Shown here: piece after piece, positions 45,600 through 54,135 of the stretch
How the letters are laid out: the number at the start of each line of letters is the position of its first letter
How positions within the stretch are numbered: position 1 is the first letter of the stretch
From: Methylocystis echinoides
GTDB lineage: Bacteria > Pseudomonadota > Alphaproteobacteria > Rhizobiales > Beijerinckiaceae
Direction: 5' to 3'
Length of the DNA: 64,000 bases
NCBI RefSeq assembly: GCF_027923385.1
Contig: NZ_BSEC01000001.1
Coordinates: forward strand, 4,066,001-4,130,000
Program-made: the position numbers and the translations under genes
The notes under the pieces: generated by a model
The model's input: the letters and a program-made list of their open reading frames with translations, nothing else
The model's database searches: none
What the model was told of the DNA's origin: nothing

Positions 45600-47021
45600 T
45601 TGAAACTTCCGCCTTACATTCAGCGGTCTCCCAAGACAGGCGCACTTAGCTTTCGCCTCAGCGTTCCTCCTGATTGCAGAGGGGCGTATGGCCCCCGTGA
45701 GATACGCAAGAGCCTCAAGACGAAAGACTCCAAGCGGGCAGCAATCCTAGCCGTGAAGCTCTGTGAGGAAGCTCAGGAAAGGTTTGCAGCCATCAGAGCG
45801 GGAAAGCCTGTAGGTCAGCAAGAACCCACAGACCTTGAGGCGTATCACCAAGCAATCTCTTGGTTGAAGAAGATGGGTCTCAGCACAAACCCACTGCCCC
45901 ACCCTGAGAGTAGCCCACAGGCACTACAGGAATGGAACATCCGGGACGTAATGGCTGATGAGATACTCGATAAGTATCGGGACCATAGCGACCCTGAGGA
46001 AGAAACCTTTCCAAACATCAGTAAGCTTGAAAGCTACAAAGTGGCTGCCCTTCAAGGAAGCCTTAAGCGTCCTCATCCCCGCATATCAGATGCCCTTACT
46101 CTTTATCTTGCTGAGCGCAACCCGCAGGGCAAGAGAACGCCTGAGAAGGCTCACAAATTCAAACTTGAGGCGGAACGCAATATCGCTCACTTAATATCGG
46201 CCATAGACGACAAAAGGCTGACCGATATAAACAGAGTGGATGCGAGGGTTTACAGGGATCACCTGTTAGATATACCGACTCTCAGTCCTACCTCAGTGAA
46301 TAAGGCTCTTGAAGTCGTAAGGAAGGTCATCAATCACTCCATCGTTGAAAATGACCTCAACATCCAAAACCCCTTCCGCAAGCTGGCCGTGGAGGAAGAA
46401 GTTGCCGGGAGAGACAAGAGGCTTCCGTTCACGGTTGAGCAGTTCAAGGCTTACCTGTCAGCAATGCGAGAACACTCGAATGCTGATGCATACGGGGTTA
46501 GCGTGTTGATGGCGTATTATGGTTGCCGAACTGAGGAAGTCACAGGGATCGAACTCGCTGACATTGACCTAACAGGTAAGACACCCTTCTTCCACATTCG
46601 AGGTAATTCAACTAGGCCATCCCTGAAGACAAACACAAGTCAGAGAAAATTGCCGCTGTTAGGCAAGGCTCTTGAGGTTGTGCGTGAGAGTTACAAAGCG
46701 GCACAGGATAAAGGTAGCAAAACACTTTTCCCTCGCTACTCAGAAGGTAAAGGTGCAACCACGGTTAGCGCAGTGCAATGCAAGGTCGTTAGGCGATACG
46801 TCTCACAGGATAAGAAATTGGTCCCTTACTCAGCCAGACACTTGATGATGGACGCTTTGAAGAACAGCGGAGCTAACGAAACGATACGCAATGAGATACT
46901 GGGGCATTCGTCAGGGAAAGTGTCAGAGGTCTACGGGGCTGGCTACGCCCTTGAGAAACTGAGCGAGGCGCTGAAGAAGGTGAACGCCACACTCGACCAT
47001 GATCAGCAGGAAGACATGTAG
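45600..47021 (+). CDS. Tyrosine-family integrase
   Basis: A 473-residue tyrosine recombinase starting at TTG 45600; no ATG or GTG lies between the upstream stop and this codon. The N-terminal region (FRLSVPPDCRGAYGPREIRK) is an arm-binding type domain, followed by a core-binding helical domain (about 155-265). The catalytic domain has the first Arg in YYGCRTEEVTGIELADID, the His-x-x-Arg equivalent PYSARHLMMDAL, the GHSSG His, and the nucleophile in VSEVYGAGYALEKL. It should recombine the 17-bp att core in tRNA-Gln. Confidence 0.9.
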   Translation: MKLPPYIQRSPKTGALSFRLSVPPDCRGAYGPREIRKSLKTKDSKRAAILAVKLCEEAQERFAAIRAGKPVGQQEPTDLEAYHQAISWLKKMGLSTNPLPHPESSPQALQEWNIRDVMADEILDKYRDHSDPEEETFPNISKLESYKVAALQGSLKRPHPRISDALTLYLAERNPQGKRTPEKAHKFKLEAERNIAHLISAIDDKRLTDINRVDARVYRDHLLDIPTLSPTSVNKALEVVRKVINHSIVENDLNIQNPFRKLAVEEEVAGRDKRLPFTVEQFKAYLSAMREHSNADAYGVSVLMAYYGCRTEEVTGIELADIDLTGKTPFFHIRGNSTRPSLKTNTSQRKLPLLGKALEVVRESYKAAQDKGSKTLFPRYSEGKGATTVSAVQCKVVRRYVSQDKKLVPYSARHLMMDALKNSGANETIRNEILGHSSGKVSEVYGAGYALEKLSEALKKVNATLDHDQQEDM

Positions 47022-47180
47022 CATGTCCCACTTGTAACTTCTACGCATTCGCAACTATATTTACTACATTAACGTAACGATTATTTTAAGTTGACTTGTG
47101 TGTTGCTTGGAACTATCACGCCTTTGTTGTAAGGTGCGTATCGCTGTTCGATCTAAACAAAAATTCGGAAGAGGCTAACA

Positions 47181-47381
47181 GTGTCAAACGGTTGTCTGAC
47201 GGTGGAAGATTATATCAACGCTTACGAACCTCAGTATGCTGATGAGGTTGAGATACAAGCTGCTGAACTTGAGCCTTGGATCGAGGAACGTGAAAGGCAG
47301 TTGGACCTTCACCCAATGTTCAATGATGTTGGCCAGAGGGTTTACCAGAAGGGTTTGGTGGCGTGGGCGTTCAGTAGGTAA
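47181..47381 (+). CDS. Small acidic protein of the element
   Basis: A 66-residue frame starting at GTG with GAAGAGG nine bases upstream. The protein is acidic (EDYINAYEPQYADEVEIQ) and predicted helical. No family recognised. A strong terminator follows. Confidence 0.5.
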   Translation: MSNGCLTVEDYINAYEPQYADEVEIQAAELEPWIEERERQLDLHPMFNDVGQRVYQKGLVAWAFSR

Positions 47382-47393
47382 CCGCGTAAGGCT

Positions 47394-47428
47394 TAAAAAA
47401 GAGGGGGCTACCGGGTTGGTGGCCCCCT
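47394..47428 (-). terminator. Rho-independent terminator of the secreted-protein gene
   Basis: AGGGGGC (47402-47408) pairs with GCCCCCT (47422-47428) around a 13-base loop. On the minus strand the stem is followed by C then a run of six T, so it terminates the gene at 47459-48073. It may also slow transcription from the plus-strand side. Confidence 0.8.
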
Positions 47429-47458
47429 CGCTCATTGTCAGGACACTTCTATTCGTTG

Positions 47459-48073
47459 CTAGACCCTGCGTAACAAAATCGTAAAAGCAGGTAGGTTCAC
47501 GGACAGAGAGGACTCGCCAAGTGTGATGGTTGAGCCGTCTCCGCTCACTGTGATGATCCACTGCACAGGCGTTTGCGGGAGCGTGGAGCCATCTATGGTT
47601 GTGGTCCCTGTGCCAGAAATAATACCCACACAAGTTATCGTACTAAAAGAGTTCACCGGCGGGGGAAACGGCTGCGGCGAAGTCGTGCTGACTATGAAGC
47701 TAGTTACCGATCCGCTGGAGAATATCGTGTGATAGTTGATAGGATGCCAGTTTTGAAAAGTAATGCTACCGGCCTTTGGACCCGCCATAGCTAAACCATA
47801 TTCAGGAACCGGGATGTTGTCCGCTTTGCCGATGGACAAGAAGGTGCCGCCGGTATTACCCGACGTATCGATGGTGAATGTGAAAGACCAAGAGATATTG
47901 GCGAAGTTAATACCGGGCCCGACGCCAACACCTGAAACGTCGGGTTGAATAGCCTGTCCAGCAGCGTTGCCTACATATGTGCCAACGGGAACCGTGCAAG
48001 CAGCTTGTGATGCCGAAGTAAAGCTTGCGCCCGCAAGAATAAGCGCAATACCAATCGCGTTACCGATCTTCAT
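47459..48073 (-). CDS. Secreted protein, element cargo
   Basis: A 204-residue protein with a clear signal peptide (about 24 residues, ending SQA/ACT). The mature part is rich in Ser, Thr, Gly, Val and Ile in beta-strand-like alternation (FTFTIDTSGNTGGTFLSIG, VTSFIVSTTSPQPF), with one Cys near the N-terminus and one central. There is no PEP-CTERM tail, catalytic motif or membrane anchor. It may be an extracellular or surface protein that benefits the host. It has its own terminator. Confidence 0.7.
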   Translation of the reverse strand: MKIGNAIGIALILAGASFTSASQAACTVPVGTYVGNAAGQAIQPDVSGVGVGPGINFANISWSFTFTIDTSGNTGGTFLSIGKADNIPVPEYGLAMAGPKAGSITFQNWHPINYHTIFSSGSVTSFIVSTTSPQPFPPPVNSFSTITCVGIISGTGTTTIDGSTLPQTPVQWIITVSGDGSTITLGESSLSVNLPAFTILLRRV

Positions 48074-48387
48074 CTAAAACCCCTTTTTCGTGTGGTATGA
48101 CAGAAAGCTTTGGTAGAGCCAGAGTTACGTCTGGCAAAGGTTATGCGTAATGAGCTTTGACACCGCCGTAAAGCAACGAAACCGACCATTTACAATCCGT
48201 TAATATTCTTGCGCCGGCTGTCCTATGACCGCAAGGCTGATACCCTCTTGAAAAATCACACAAACATCTGAGAGCCTATCCGCTATCGCTGAAAGCGGCG
48301 ATTACCCCCGTCTACCCGGCCCCGTCCTATTCAATGCGGGCGGGGATTGGTATTGCAATCTCGTTAGCGCCTGCGGCCTGCGGAGAG
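48074..48387. other. Non-coding gap between secreted-protein and resolvase genes
   Basis: About 310 bases with no supportable gene. The AT-rich part near 48180-48270 should carry the minus-strand promoter of the secreted protein. A GC-rich imperfect hairpin near 48320-48345 may end the resolvase transcript. Confidence 0.4.
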
Positions 48388-49071
48388 TTAAGCGGGTTGC
48401 GCAAGCCTCCTCAGAACGTTCCTCACGCTTGTTGCTGTCCACCTTCCGCCACGCGCCGACGGTATGCCTCTCTGGTCCAACTCCCTTGCGATTGCGTTCA
48501 GAGAGAGGCCACGCCCTTGAAGCTCGCCTATGAGTTTCGAGAGACGCTCGGCCCGCTCATCTGCTTCCCTGACGATAGCTTCATTGCCCTTCACCCTGCC
48601 AGCAATGGCCACCTCTTGGAACGTCCCTCTATCACCTCCGAGCTTCACGCCTCTGGCCTTTGCTGATTGCAGAGCGGCCTTGGTTCTCTCGCTGATTAGC
48701 TCACGCTCCTTCTGCGCTAGCTGAGCCATTATGCCGACCATGAAGCTGTCTGCCTGAGGCATATCGCAACAGACGAATTTGACGCCCGACTTTAGCAGAC
48801 CAAGCAGGAAGTGAGCGTCTCGGCTCAGGCGATCTAGACGGGCAATAACGAGAGTAGCGCCATACAGCTTGCAAGCTTCCAGCGCCTCTTGGAGCTTCGG
48901 CCTATCGTCACGCTTGCCGGACTCGATTTCCACGAAGGTTGCAACGAGAGACCAATCGCCGCCGTTTAGGTAGCTCTCGACCGCTCGCTGCTGAGCGTCA
49001 AGGCCAAGTCCGCTCTGGCCCTGCTTTGCGGTGGAGACCCTGAGATAGGCTACGAAGTTCCCCTGCGCCAT
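48388..49071 (-). CDS. Serine recombinase (resolvase family)
   Basis: A 227-residue short serine recombinase. The N-terminal catalytic domain starts AYLRVSTAKQGQSGLGLDAQ (nucleophile Ser in RVS), with ARLDRLSRDAHFLLGLL and the helix FMVGIMAQLAQKERELISER. The C-terminal part contains a helix-turn-helix (LSLNAIARELDQRGIP, TATSVRNVLRR). In mobile elements such proteins resolve dimers or invert segments. A fossil of a second copy seems to lie at 49933-50058. Confidence 0.9.
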   Translation of the reverse strand: MAQGNFVAYLRVSTAKQGQSGLGLDAQQRAVESYLNGGDWSLVATFVEIESGKRDDRPKLQEALEACKLYGATLVIARLDRLSRDAHFLLGLLKSGVKFVCCDMPQADSFMVGIMAQLAQKERELISERTKAALQSAKARGVKLGGDRGTFQEVAIAGRVKGNEAIVREADERAERLSKLIGELQGRGLSLNAIARELDQRGIPSARGGRWTATSVRNVLRRLAQPA

Positions 49072-49222
49072 TTTGTGTAAATCCTACCTACGAACGTTGT
49101 TAGATTTTACACAGCGCAACTCGCTCGGTCAGCTCAGTAATGTGGATGACCTCATTAAACTTCGATAGCGCCTTTGGAAGCCTTGCACCGTAGACTCAAG
49201 GTCAGTGACGAACGGGCCGATC

Positions 49223-49660
49223 TCATCTGCCGAACAGGCCCATCACCTGTTCCAGCACAGTCTTCTTCTTCTTTCGGAGATACAAGTGTAAGCCTCCGGG
49301 CGGCAACTTGGAGTTCCTTCGATAAGCAAGGAAATCCTCCCCACCTTTTTGAAGGCCATCCCGAAAATCTCTTTCAGTCTGTTTATTCAGAGCAAGACCT
49401 ACTAGCGAAGACCCCAACTCCAAGTCGCCACTTCCACCAAGCAGCTTGTCGAAGGTCACGGTCATCAACAGCAACCCATCTGTATATTGATCCATTCCCA
49501 TCCGTTGGATAATAGCGTCAACAAACCCGAAGCAATATCCAAGGCACCACCTATCTGATTTGAGAACTGAGGAGGTCCTCGACGCCGTGACGAGTTGGAA
49601 GCTTACGAATCTGTTCGTCAGATCGGACAGTGTGTGGATAGTCTCATTGTCAACGCCCAT
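49223..49660 (-). CDS. Hypothetical protein of the element
   Basis: A 145-residue protein without a recognised domain. Residues 38-60 (CLGYCFGFVDAIIQRMG) could be a short hydrophobic helix with two Cys; the C-terminus is very basic (LRKKKKTVLEQ). Codon use fits the element. Confidence 0.5.
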   Translation of the reverse strand: MGVDNETIHTLSDLTNRFVSFQLVTASRTSSVLKSDRWCLGYCFGFVDAIIQRMGMDQYTDGLLLMTVTFDKLLGGSGDLELGSSLVGLALNKQTERDFRDGLQKGGEDFLAYRRNSKLPPGGLHLYLRKKKKTVLEQVMGLFGR

Positions 49661-50247
49661 GTCGAGAAATCCTTAGAGAAGCAATCAAGTGTTTCGCTCG
49701 GACAGAGGTTGGGAGAGGTGGAAGCTCCCGGTAACTTGACACCTTGCGCACGCGCAGCAGGGCAGCGGTCATCCTCTGTCCTTGCCAAGAGGTTATATAC
49801 TCGATCCCAATCCACAAGGTGTTGAGCGCCTCGGCTATCTTGCGAAGCAGAAGAGGCGGCACTTTCGCTGAGATTGCAAAAGTCGGCTGTGGGAAGAGCT
49901 ATGGTCTACAAGTGCTTGCAAAGGAGGCGTAGCCTCTACAGCGGAAACTAGCGCCGATCCTGAGCGAGCGGGGCATTAGCTCGCCAAGAGGTTCGCAATG
50001 TTCGGCAATGAGCGTCAGGCGGGAAGTTCTTAGAGCCGGTCTCCTGCCGGTGACCTAAGAGCGAAAGTCGAACCATAGGTTGCAGACAAACATGGATATA
50101 CTATCTATCCATTTCGAGATGGAAGGGCGGATTATTTCGACAGTTAAACCATGAGTTGCAGATATACATCTGTTTAAATTATTCACCGTTCGCCATGTGA
50201 AGACTAACAGGCTGGCAACCAAACATACAAAGGATCAGCGATAAGAG
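49661..50247. other. Degenerate stretch between hypothetical and RHH-like genes
   Basis: About 590 bases with no intact gene. It contains decayed recombinase-like pieces on the plus strand (49850-50058). The last 150 bases are AT-rich and carry two CATGGATATACT/CAGATATACATCTG-like stretches, probably promoter of the 50248 operon. Confidence 0.4.
49933..50058 (+). pseudogene. Fossil C-terminus of a serine recombinase
   Basis: Translation gives LAPILSERGISSPRG, then SAMSVRREVLRAGLLP to a stop. This resembles the end of the resolvase at 48388 (ARELDQRGIPSARGG, SVRNVLRRLA). Just upstream, in another frame, GGTFAEIAKVGCGKS resembles a resolvase helix-turn-helix. A frameshift separates the two pieces. 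Confidence 0.45.
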
Positions 50248-50466
50248 ATGAATGATACTACTAATACTACTACAACTACTCATACTACCAACAAACGACA
50301 TAAGCGTAAGCATAGTAAGACGGGGCGTAGGGTAATGGTTGGCGTGAAGCTGACACCTGAGGAATTAGATAAGCTTGAAGCGTTGATAAAGTCTCACACT
50401 GAGAAGACAGGTGTGCCAGCGACCAAGTCAAGCGTTCTCTCTCAGCTTATCAGTGAGGCTGCATAA
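50248..50466 (+). CDS. Small ribbon-helix-helix-like DNA-binding protein
   Basis: A 72-residue protein. The first about 28 residues are low-complexity Thr, Asn, His, Lys and Arg, encoded by a run of ACT/AAT codons. The rest (RRVMVGVKLTPEELDKLEAL, then helix ending SSVLSQLISEAA) fits a ribbon-helix-helix fold. It is directly upstream of the gp14-like gene, two bases apart, and may act as operon repressor. Confidence 0.65.
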   Translation: MNDTTNTTTTTHTTNKRHKRKHSKTGRRVMVGVKLTPEELDKLEALIKSHTEKTGVPATKSSVLSQLISEAA

Positions 50467-50467
50467 G

Positions 50468-51040
50468 GTGTGCGGTCCTATTCAGTCGGCTATGCCCTTA
50501 CTATCACTGGGAGCTAATGTTGGGCTCTCCGCATTAGGCTCAACCAATGCTTACAATGCTGAGCGGGATGCTACGAACCAACACAACTATAACGTCCTAT
50601 TGAACGCTCAGTCTGCCGGTATAGCTGCATCTAATCAATTCGCTGATCTTGGTCGGGGGTTCACCTATGAGGCGAGAGCGGCTCAGCAAGAGGCTCAACA
50701 GGCTGTAGAGGCTGGTAGACAAGCTGAAGGCACTGAGCTGGCGTCGGCGGGCTCTTCGGGCTTCACAGGCTCGTCTTTGACCGTTGGCGCTCTCATGGCT
50801 GACGAAGCTCGCCGGGCGGCTGAGAACCAAGAGAACTATGCCCTCAAGGTGGATGACCTCAAGGGAGCTTACATCTCGAAAGGGAAGATGGTTCAAGCTC
50901 AAGCTCAGGATCGGATTAACTCGATTCAGTATCAGACTCAGCCCTCTGGGTCGGCACTGGGGTTGAACATTGCTAGTGCAGTTTCTGAGGCTGGCGCTAA
51001 GTATTTCAAGAGTAAGAATAGTGAATATTCAATTGGATAA
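50468..51040 (+). CDS. T7 gp14-like virion ejection / internal virion protein
   Basis: A 190-residue protein. I place the start at GTG 50468, which gives the N-terminus MCGPIQSAMPLLSLGANVG; GAGG lies about 10 bases upstream. Proteins of the gp14-like internal virion family typically begin MCxP, have a small hydrophobic stretch and then a long Ala/Gln/Glu-rich helix with a Gly-rich break. Here that layout is seen: AARAAQQEAQQAVEAGRQ-like helices, then ASAGSSGFTGSSL, then a further helix with DEARRAAENQ. In podoviruses such proteins leave the virion to form part of the DNA ejection channel. This is a pattern match made by eye. Confidence 0.55.
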   Translation: MCGPIQSAMPLLSLGANVGLSALGSTNAYNAERDATNQHNYNVLLNAQSAGIAASNQFADLGRGFTYEARAAQQEAQQAVEAGRQAEGTELASAGSSGFTGSSLTVGALMADEARRAAENQENYALKVDDLKGAYISKGKMVQAQAQDRINSIQYQTQPSGSALGLNIASAVSEAGAKYFKSKNSEYSIG

Positions 51041-51182
51041 AATGTATATGTAGCCTTAATAATAAAATGGAGCGCAAGCCGAGTTTATGCTTTTATCTAT
51101 CAATTTTGTTTTAAATGATAAACAGGATTGAATTTAGGCATACTCATAATAAATAAACAACATAATGGAATAATAAATAATC

Positions 51183-52502
51183 GTGACTAAACAAAATACT
51201 ATTATTGGTGAGACGATTAAGACTGAGATTGACGCCAAAGCATTTGCGAAGACTCTTGCAGACGCTAGACAGGAAGTTAAGGGTGTTAAGGATGCTGTGC
51301 CGTTTCTTGGCACTGATGCTGACCTTGTGGCAGCCTATTATCAGCATAAGGAAGTAATTCGGAAGGCGCAGCTTGAGAATGAACGCTGCGGCATTGCTGA
51401 GCCGTTTAATAAGAAGCAACTCAGGCTGGTCAGTGCTGGCGATCTGTTAGACGCCGATGCTCCATCCCGCAAGCTGATGCTTGGACCTTGGTTCAAGGTC
51501 GGGGATGCGGCGATGATCTATGCGCCCGCCGGTCTCGGTAAAAGCTTCCTGACATTGACGATTGCAATGGCGGTTGCTGGCGGAGGGACCATCAAGGGGC
51601 TGAACTGGAAAGCGGAAGAGGCGACGAAGGTTCTCTACGTTGATGGCGAGATGCCGACGCCTGACCTCACAGAGAGGATGAAAATGATCCTTGCCGGCGA
51701 GTGGATTGAAGGGTTGGACCTTGAGTTGATGAGGGAGAACCTGTCGCTGTTCCCTCGCCTTGGTCAGCATGATGATGACGGGTTTATCGATCTTGCTGAC
51801 GAGAAGCATCATAAGATTGTCGGAAACCATGCGGTGAAAGCGGGAAGCAAGCTTGTCGTGTTCGACAACTTGTCAACGCTGACCGACAGCATGGAAGACG
51901 AGAACAACTCAGTGCAATTTAGAAAGATCAATGCCTTCATATCGAAGCTCAAGAGGCGGGATATTTCGTGCCTTGTTGTGCATCATGCGAACAAGGAAGG
52001 CTTTGCGTATCGAGGGTCGTCAGCGATTGCGGTAATCTACGACAGCATTATTCAGCTTGGTAGAGTCGAAGACTCCTTTGGTAAGCCTGATGCTGACAAG
52101 GGTGAGCGGGGTGCTGAGCCTGACGGTGAGGTCACTAAGTTCAGGATCAGCTTCGAGAAGAGTCGAGCTAAGAAGACTCCTGAGACGGCGAGTCGAGTCG
52201 TCACTATGGGAGACTTCGGGTATGCGATTGCTGACGGTGTTGAGCATGATGCTAACCTGGCTAAGGTTGTTGAGGTTGTGAAAGCGGGTGAGCATAGGGG
52301 CTTAAGTAAGCGAAACGCTCAGTCTGCCTTTGGTCTTAATCCCGAGACGATCTGGAAGAAAGTTGTCATTGGGTTGGACAGGGGGTTGGTCAGGGCTGAC
52401 GAGGTGGAAGCGATGTTTAGCTGCCCGCCAGCGGATGTTAAGGCTGCGATCCTGAGGCAAATGAGCGAAGCCCTAGAGACGGATGAGGGACTAGAGTTTT
52501 AA
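51183..52502 (+). CDS. RepA-like AAA ATPase (hexameric helicase type)
   Basis: A 439-residue protein starting at GTG 51183. It contains the RecA/DnaB-like core of the AAA_25 group: Walker A APAGLGKSFLT (about residue 115), VLYVDGEMPT and Walker B KLVVFDNLSTL, followed by SCLVVHHANKEG. Such proteins in plasmids and phages act in initiation of DNA replication. A C-terminal winged-helix-like part (about 355-420) may bind DNA. This would allow the element to replicate after excision. Confidence 0.82.
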   Translation: MTKQNTIIGETIKTEIDAKAFAKTLADARQEVKGVKDAVPFLGTDADLVAAYYQHKEVIRKAQLENERCGIAEPFNKKQLRLVSAGDLLDADAPSRKLMLGPWFKVGDAAMIYAPAGLGKSFLTLTIAMAVAGGGTIKGLNWKAEEATKVLYVDGEMPTPDLTERMKMILAGEWIEGLDLELMRENLSLFPRLGQHDDDGFIDLADEKHHKIVGNHAVKAGSKLVVFDNLSTLTDSMEDENNSVQFRKINAFISKLKRRDISCLVVHHANKEGFAYRGSSAIAVIYDSIIQLGRVEDSFGKPDADKGERGAEPDGEVTKFRISFEKSRAKKTPETASRVVTMGDFGYAIADGVEHDANLAKVVEVVKAGEHRGLSKRNAQSAFGLNPETIWKKVVIGLDRGLVRADEVEAMFSCPPADVKAAILRQMSEALETDEGLEF

Positions 52503-52746
52503 TATTGGTGGGCATTGCAAGCGGTGTGAAGGCGGATGTGCAGCGGGTGGGGGAAGAAGCGTTAGCTTCCCCTCACACGTTAGCGGATAGAGCCAAGAAT
52601 ATAGGCTTGTGGGCCGGTGGGTGGGCGGTTGCCCCTTGTCCTCTAGGGGGGCGACCACCGACCACTTCTCTAAGATTGGCAGTTTTCGAGAGGCGCTAGC
52701 TTTCGCCCGCCCTGTCCTCCACCGCACTATCACGGATTGAGGAAAA

Positions 52747-53532
52747 TTGATTAGTTTTACAGTTGAGTCCGAGGCCTCCAGAGCGAAGGCAAGGCAAAAC
52801 ATCAAAGCGCAACGGGCTGCCAACGAAGCCCTCAAATGCAGCGTTCCCGCCTGCGAAGAACATAGGCGAAGCATTTCAGCGTTCTGTAAAGTTCACGCTC
52901 ACTTTCACCAAGACAGAGGTCATCCGCTTCTGAGGATGCCGAGGGGCGATGAGCGGCGTTGGATGCTCGCAGAGGGCGACAAGATGCTTTCGTGGCTTGC
53001 AGAGAAGCATGGCAGGGAGCGGGTAGACGCTTGGCTTAAGTCCGCAGCAAGACGGATCAGCGCCCCTCCCAGCTCGGCTATCCCACCCCGCAAGGTCCAA
53101 AAGGAGATGACTCAGCGGTCAAGGGCTGAGGTTGTGCTCGCTTGGTTCCTACATAAACGGGCTGGCGAACCCGTTGATATTGTGAAGCTGTATCTGGCGG
53201 TGGAACTCTATACTTGGCGTAAGGATCAGGTGTTCGGGCCAAGAATCAGAAATGGCTTTACGAACAGGGTGGTTGGCCAGATTGTTGCCGGTTGGGCTAA
53301 GGTTGAGCAAGAGCGGGAGGTCTACAAGGTTCGCATTGAGGAACAACCATCGTGGGCTAATGAAAGGTATAGGAGGTATGAGGAAGTTGTTAAGGTGGTT
53401 GATAAGTATGAACCTCAGAAATCTATCTTCAAGATGCTAGGCAAGATGGTGAGGGAGATACTGACTGAGGAAGGATTAATGTTGAGCGTGAAGACTTATT
53501 ACGAACATCTGTTAGCTAATGGAGAAGCATAA
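52747..53532 (+). CDS. Hypothetical protein with zinc-finger-like N-terminus
   Basis: A 261-residue protein starting at TTG with GAGGAAAA upstream. Residues about 30-52 hold CSVPACEEHRRSISAFCKVH, a Cys/His arrangement that could bind one zinc ion. The rest is basic and helical. No family recognised. A replication or regulatory role next to the RepA-like gene is possible. Confidence 0.55.
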   Translation: MISFTVESEASRAKARQNIKAQRAANEALKCSVPACEEHRRSISAFCKVHAHFHQDRGHPLLRMPRGDERRWMLAEGDKMLSWLAEKHGRERVDAWLKSAARRISAPPSSAIPPRKVQKEMTQRSRAEVVLAWFLHKRAGEPVDIVKLYLAVELYTWRKDQVFGPRIRNGFTNRVVGQIVAGWAKVEQEREVYKVRIEEQPSWANERYRRYEEVVKVVDKYEPQKSIFKMLGKMVREILTEEGLMLSVKTYYEHLLANGEA

Positions 53533-53535
53533 GAT

Positions 53536-53820
53536 ATGGTTACTAAGACCAATTCTAAGGTATCGTCTATGGGTGAGTTGATCGCTGTTGCTGAGATTAA
53601 GGATATGCTTGGTAGGCTTGAGACTAATGTAGACCTGTTGCTCAGTTGGCGTAGCCAATTTCTTGCCTCGTCTAAACAGGCTGGCTCTGACAACCATCCC
53701 CTAAACACTGAAGACGACGATACGGATTGGATGGACGGGTTAGATCGTATGACCCTGTTCAACTTGGAGAAGGGTTGGACGACAAAGGAGGAAGTGAAGA
53801 AGGGATTGCGGGATGGCTGA
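53536..53820 (+). CDS. Small hypothetical protein, last gene of the element
   Basis: A 94-residue acidic protein, three bases after the previous gene, with GGAGAAG upstream. The N-terminal half is a helix (ELIAVAEIKDMLGRLETNV), the C-terminus DDTDWMDGLDRMTLFNLEKG. No family recognised. Its stop lies 10 bases from the right arm-type repeats. Confidence 0.5.
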   Translation: MVTKTNSKVSSMGELIAVAEIKDMLGRLETNVDLLLSWRSQFLASSKQAGSDNHPLNTEDDDTDWMDGLDRMTLFNLEKGWTTKEEVKKGLRDG

Positions 53821-53829
53821 GTGAAAATT

Positions 53830-53860
53830 CAGGGCAAGGAAAGCTGTAAATTCAGGGCAA
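53830..53860 (+). promoter_or_regulatory. Right pair of arm-type repeats (CAGGGCAA x2, 23 bp apart)
   Basis: CAGGGCAA at 53830-53837 and 53853-53860, each preceded by AAATT, again 23 bp start to start and in the same orientation as the left pair. They sit 55 bp inside the right att core. Confidence 0.75.
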
Positions 53861-53915
53861 ATCTTTCTCGTTTGATTTTATAAGTTCTTGAATTTATTAT
53901 GCTTCTATAGGCGCA

Positions 53916-53990
53916 TGGCTGGGGCGGGAGGATTCGAACCTCCGTATGGCGGAATCAAAATCCGCTGCCTTACCACTTGGCGACGCCCCA
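53916..53990 (-). tRNA. tRNA-Gln (anticodon UUG), integration site
   Basis: On the minus strand a 75-nt cloverleaf starts TGGGGCG at 53990 and ends CGCCCCAGCCA at 53916, with CCA encoded. The anticodon loop TTTTGAT gives UUG. The T loop GGTTCGAATCC is canonical. The last 17 bases are the right att copy, so integration left the tRNA intact. Confidence 0.93.
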
Positions 53991-54135
53991 AAGCGCATGC
54001 CTTCCATAATGCCGCGGGGACGGCTTCGCAACCCTGGCCCGGCGCGCGCCTGTGAACAGGCCTGGTCGAACGCGAGAAAAAGAGGTCGCGCCGACCCTCG
54101 AAGAAAGATCGCGCAACTTCAATGCTATAGATGTC

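Larger units (their letters stand above)
45485..53932. mobile_element. Integrated element at tRNA-Gln, 8.4 kb, possible phage satellite
   Basis: The element is bounded by 17-bp direct repeats, the right copy forming the 3' end of an intact tRNA-Gln(UUG). The first gene inside attL is a tyrosine integrase. Base composition is clearly more AT-rich than both flanks. Other cargo is a serine resolvase, a RepA-like ATPase, an RHH-like protein, a T7 gp14-like protein, a secreted protein and four proteins of unknown function. No capsid, portal, terminase, tail, conjugation or resistance gene is seen. The alternatives are a phage satellite, a worn prophage or a small integrative element. Confidence 0.85.

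Noticed and set aside
45485..45600. A second tRNA gene at attL
   Set aside because: Only the last 17 bases match tRNA-Gln; there is no anticodon arm, so it is the att repeat.
50255..50300. ACT/ACTACTAC-like short repeat, considered as CRISPR or microsatellite
   Set aside because: No spaced direct repeats; it encodes the Thr-rich N-terminus of the RHH-like protein.
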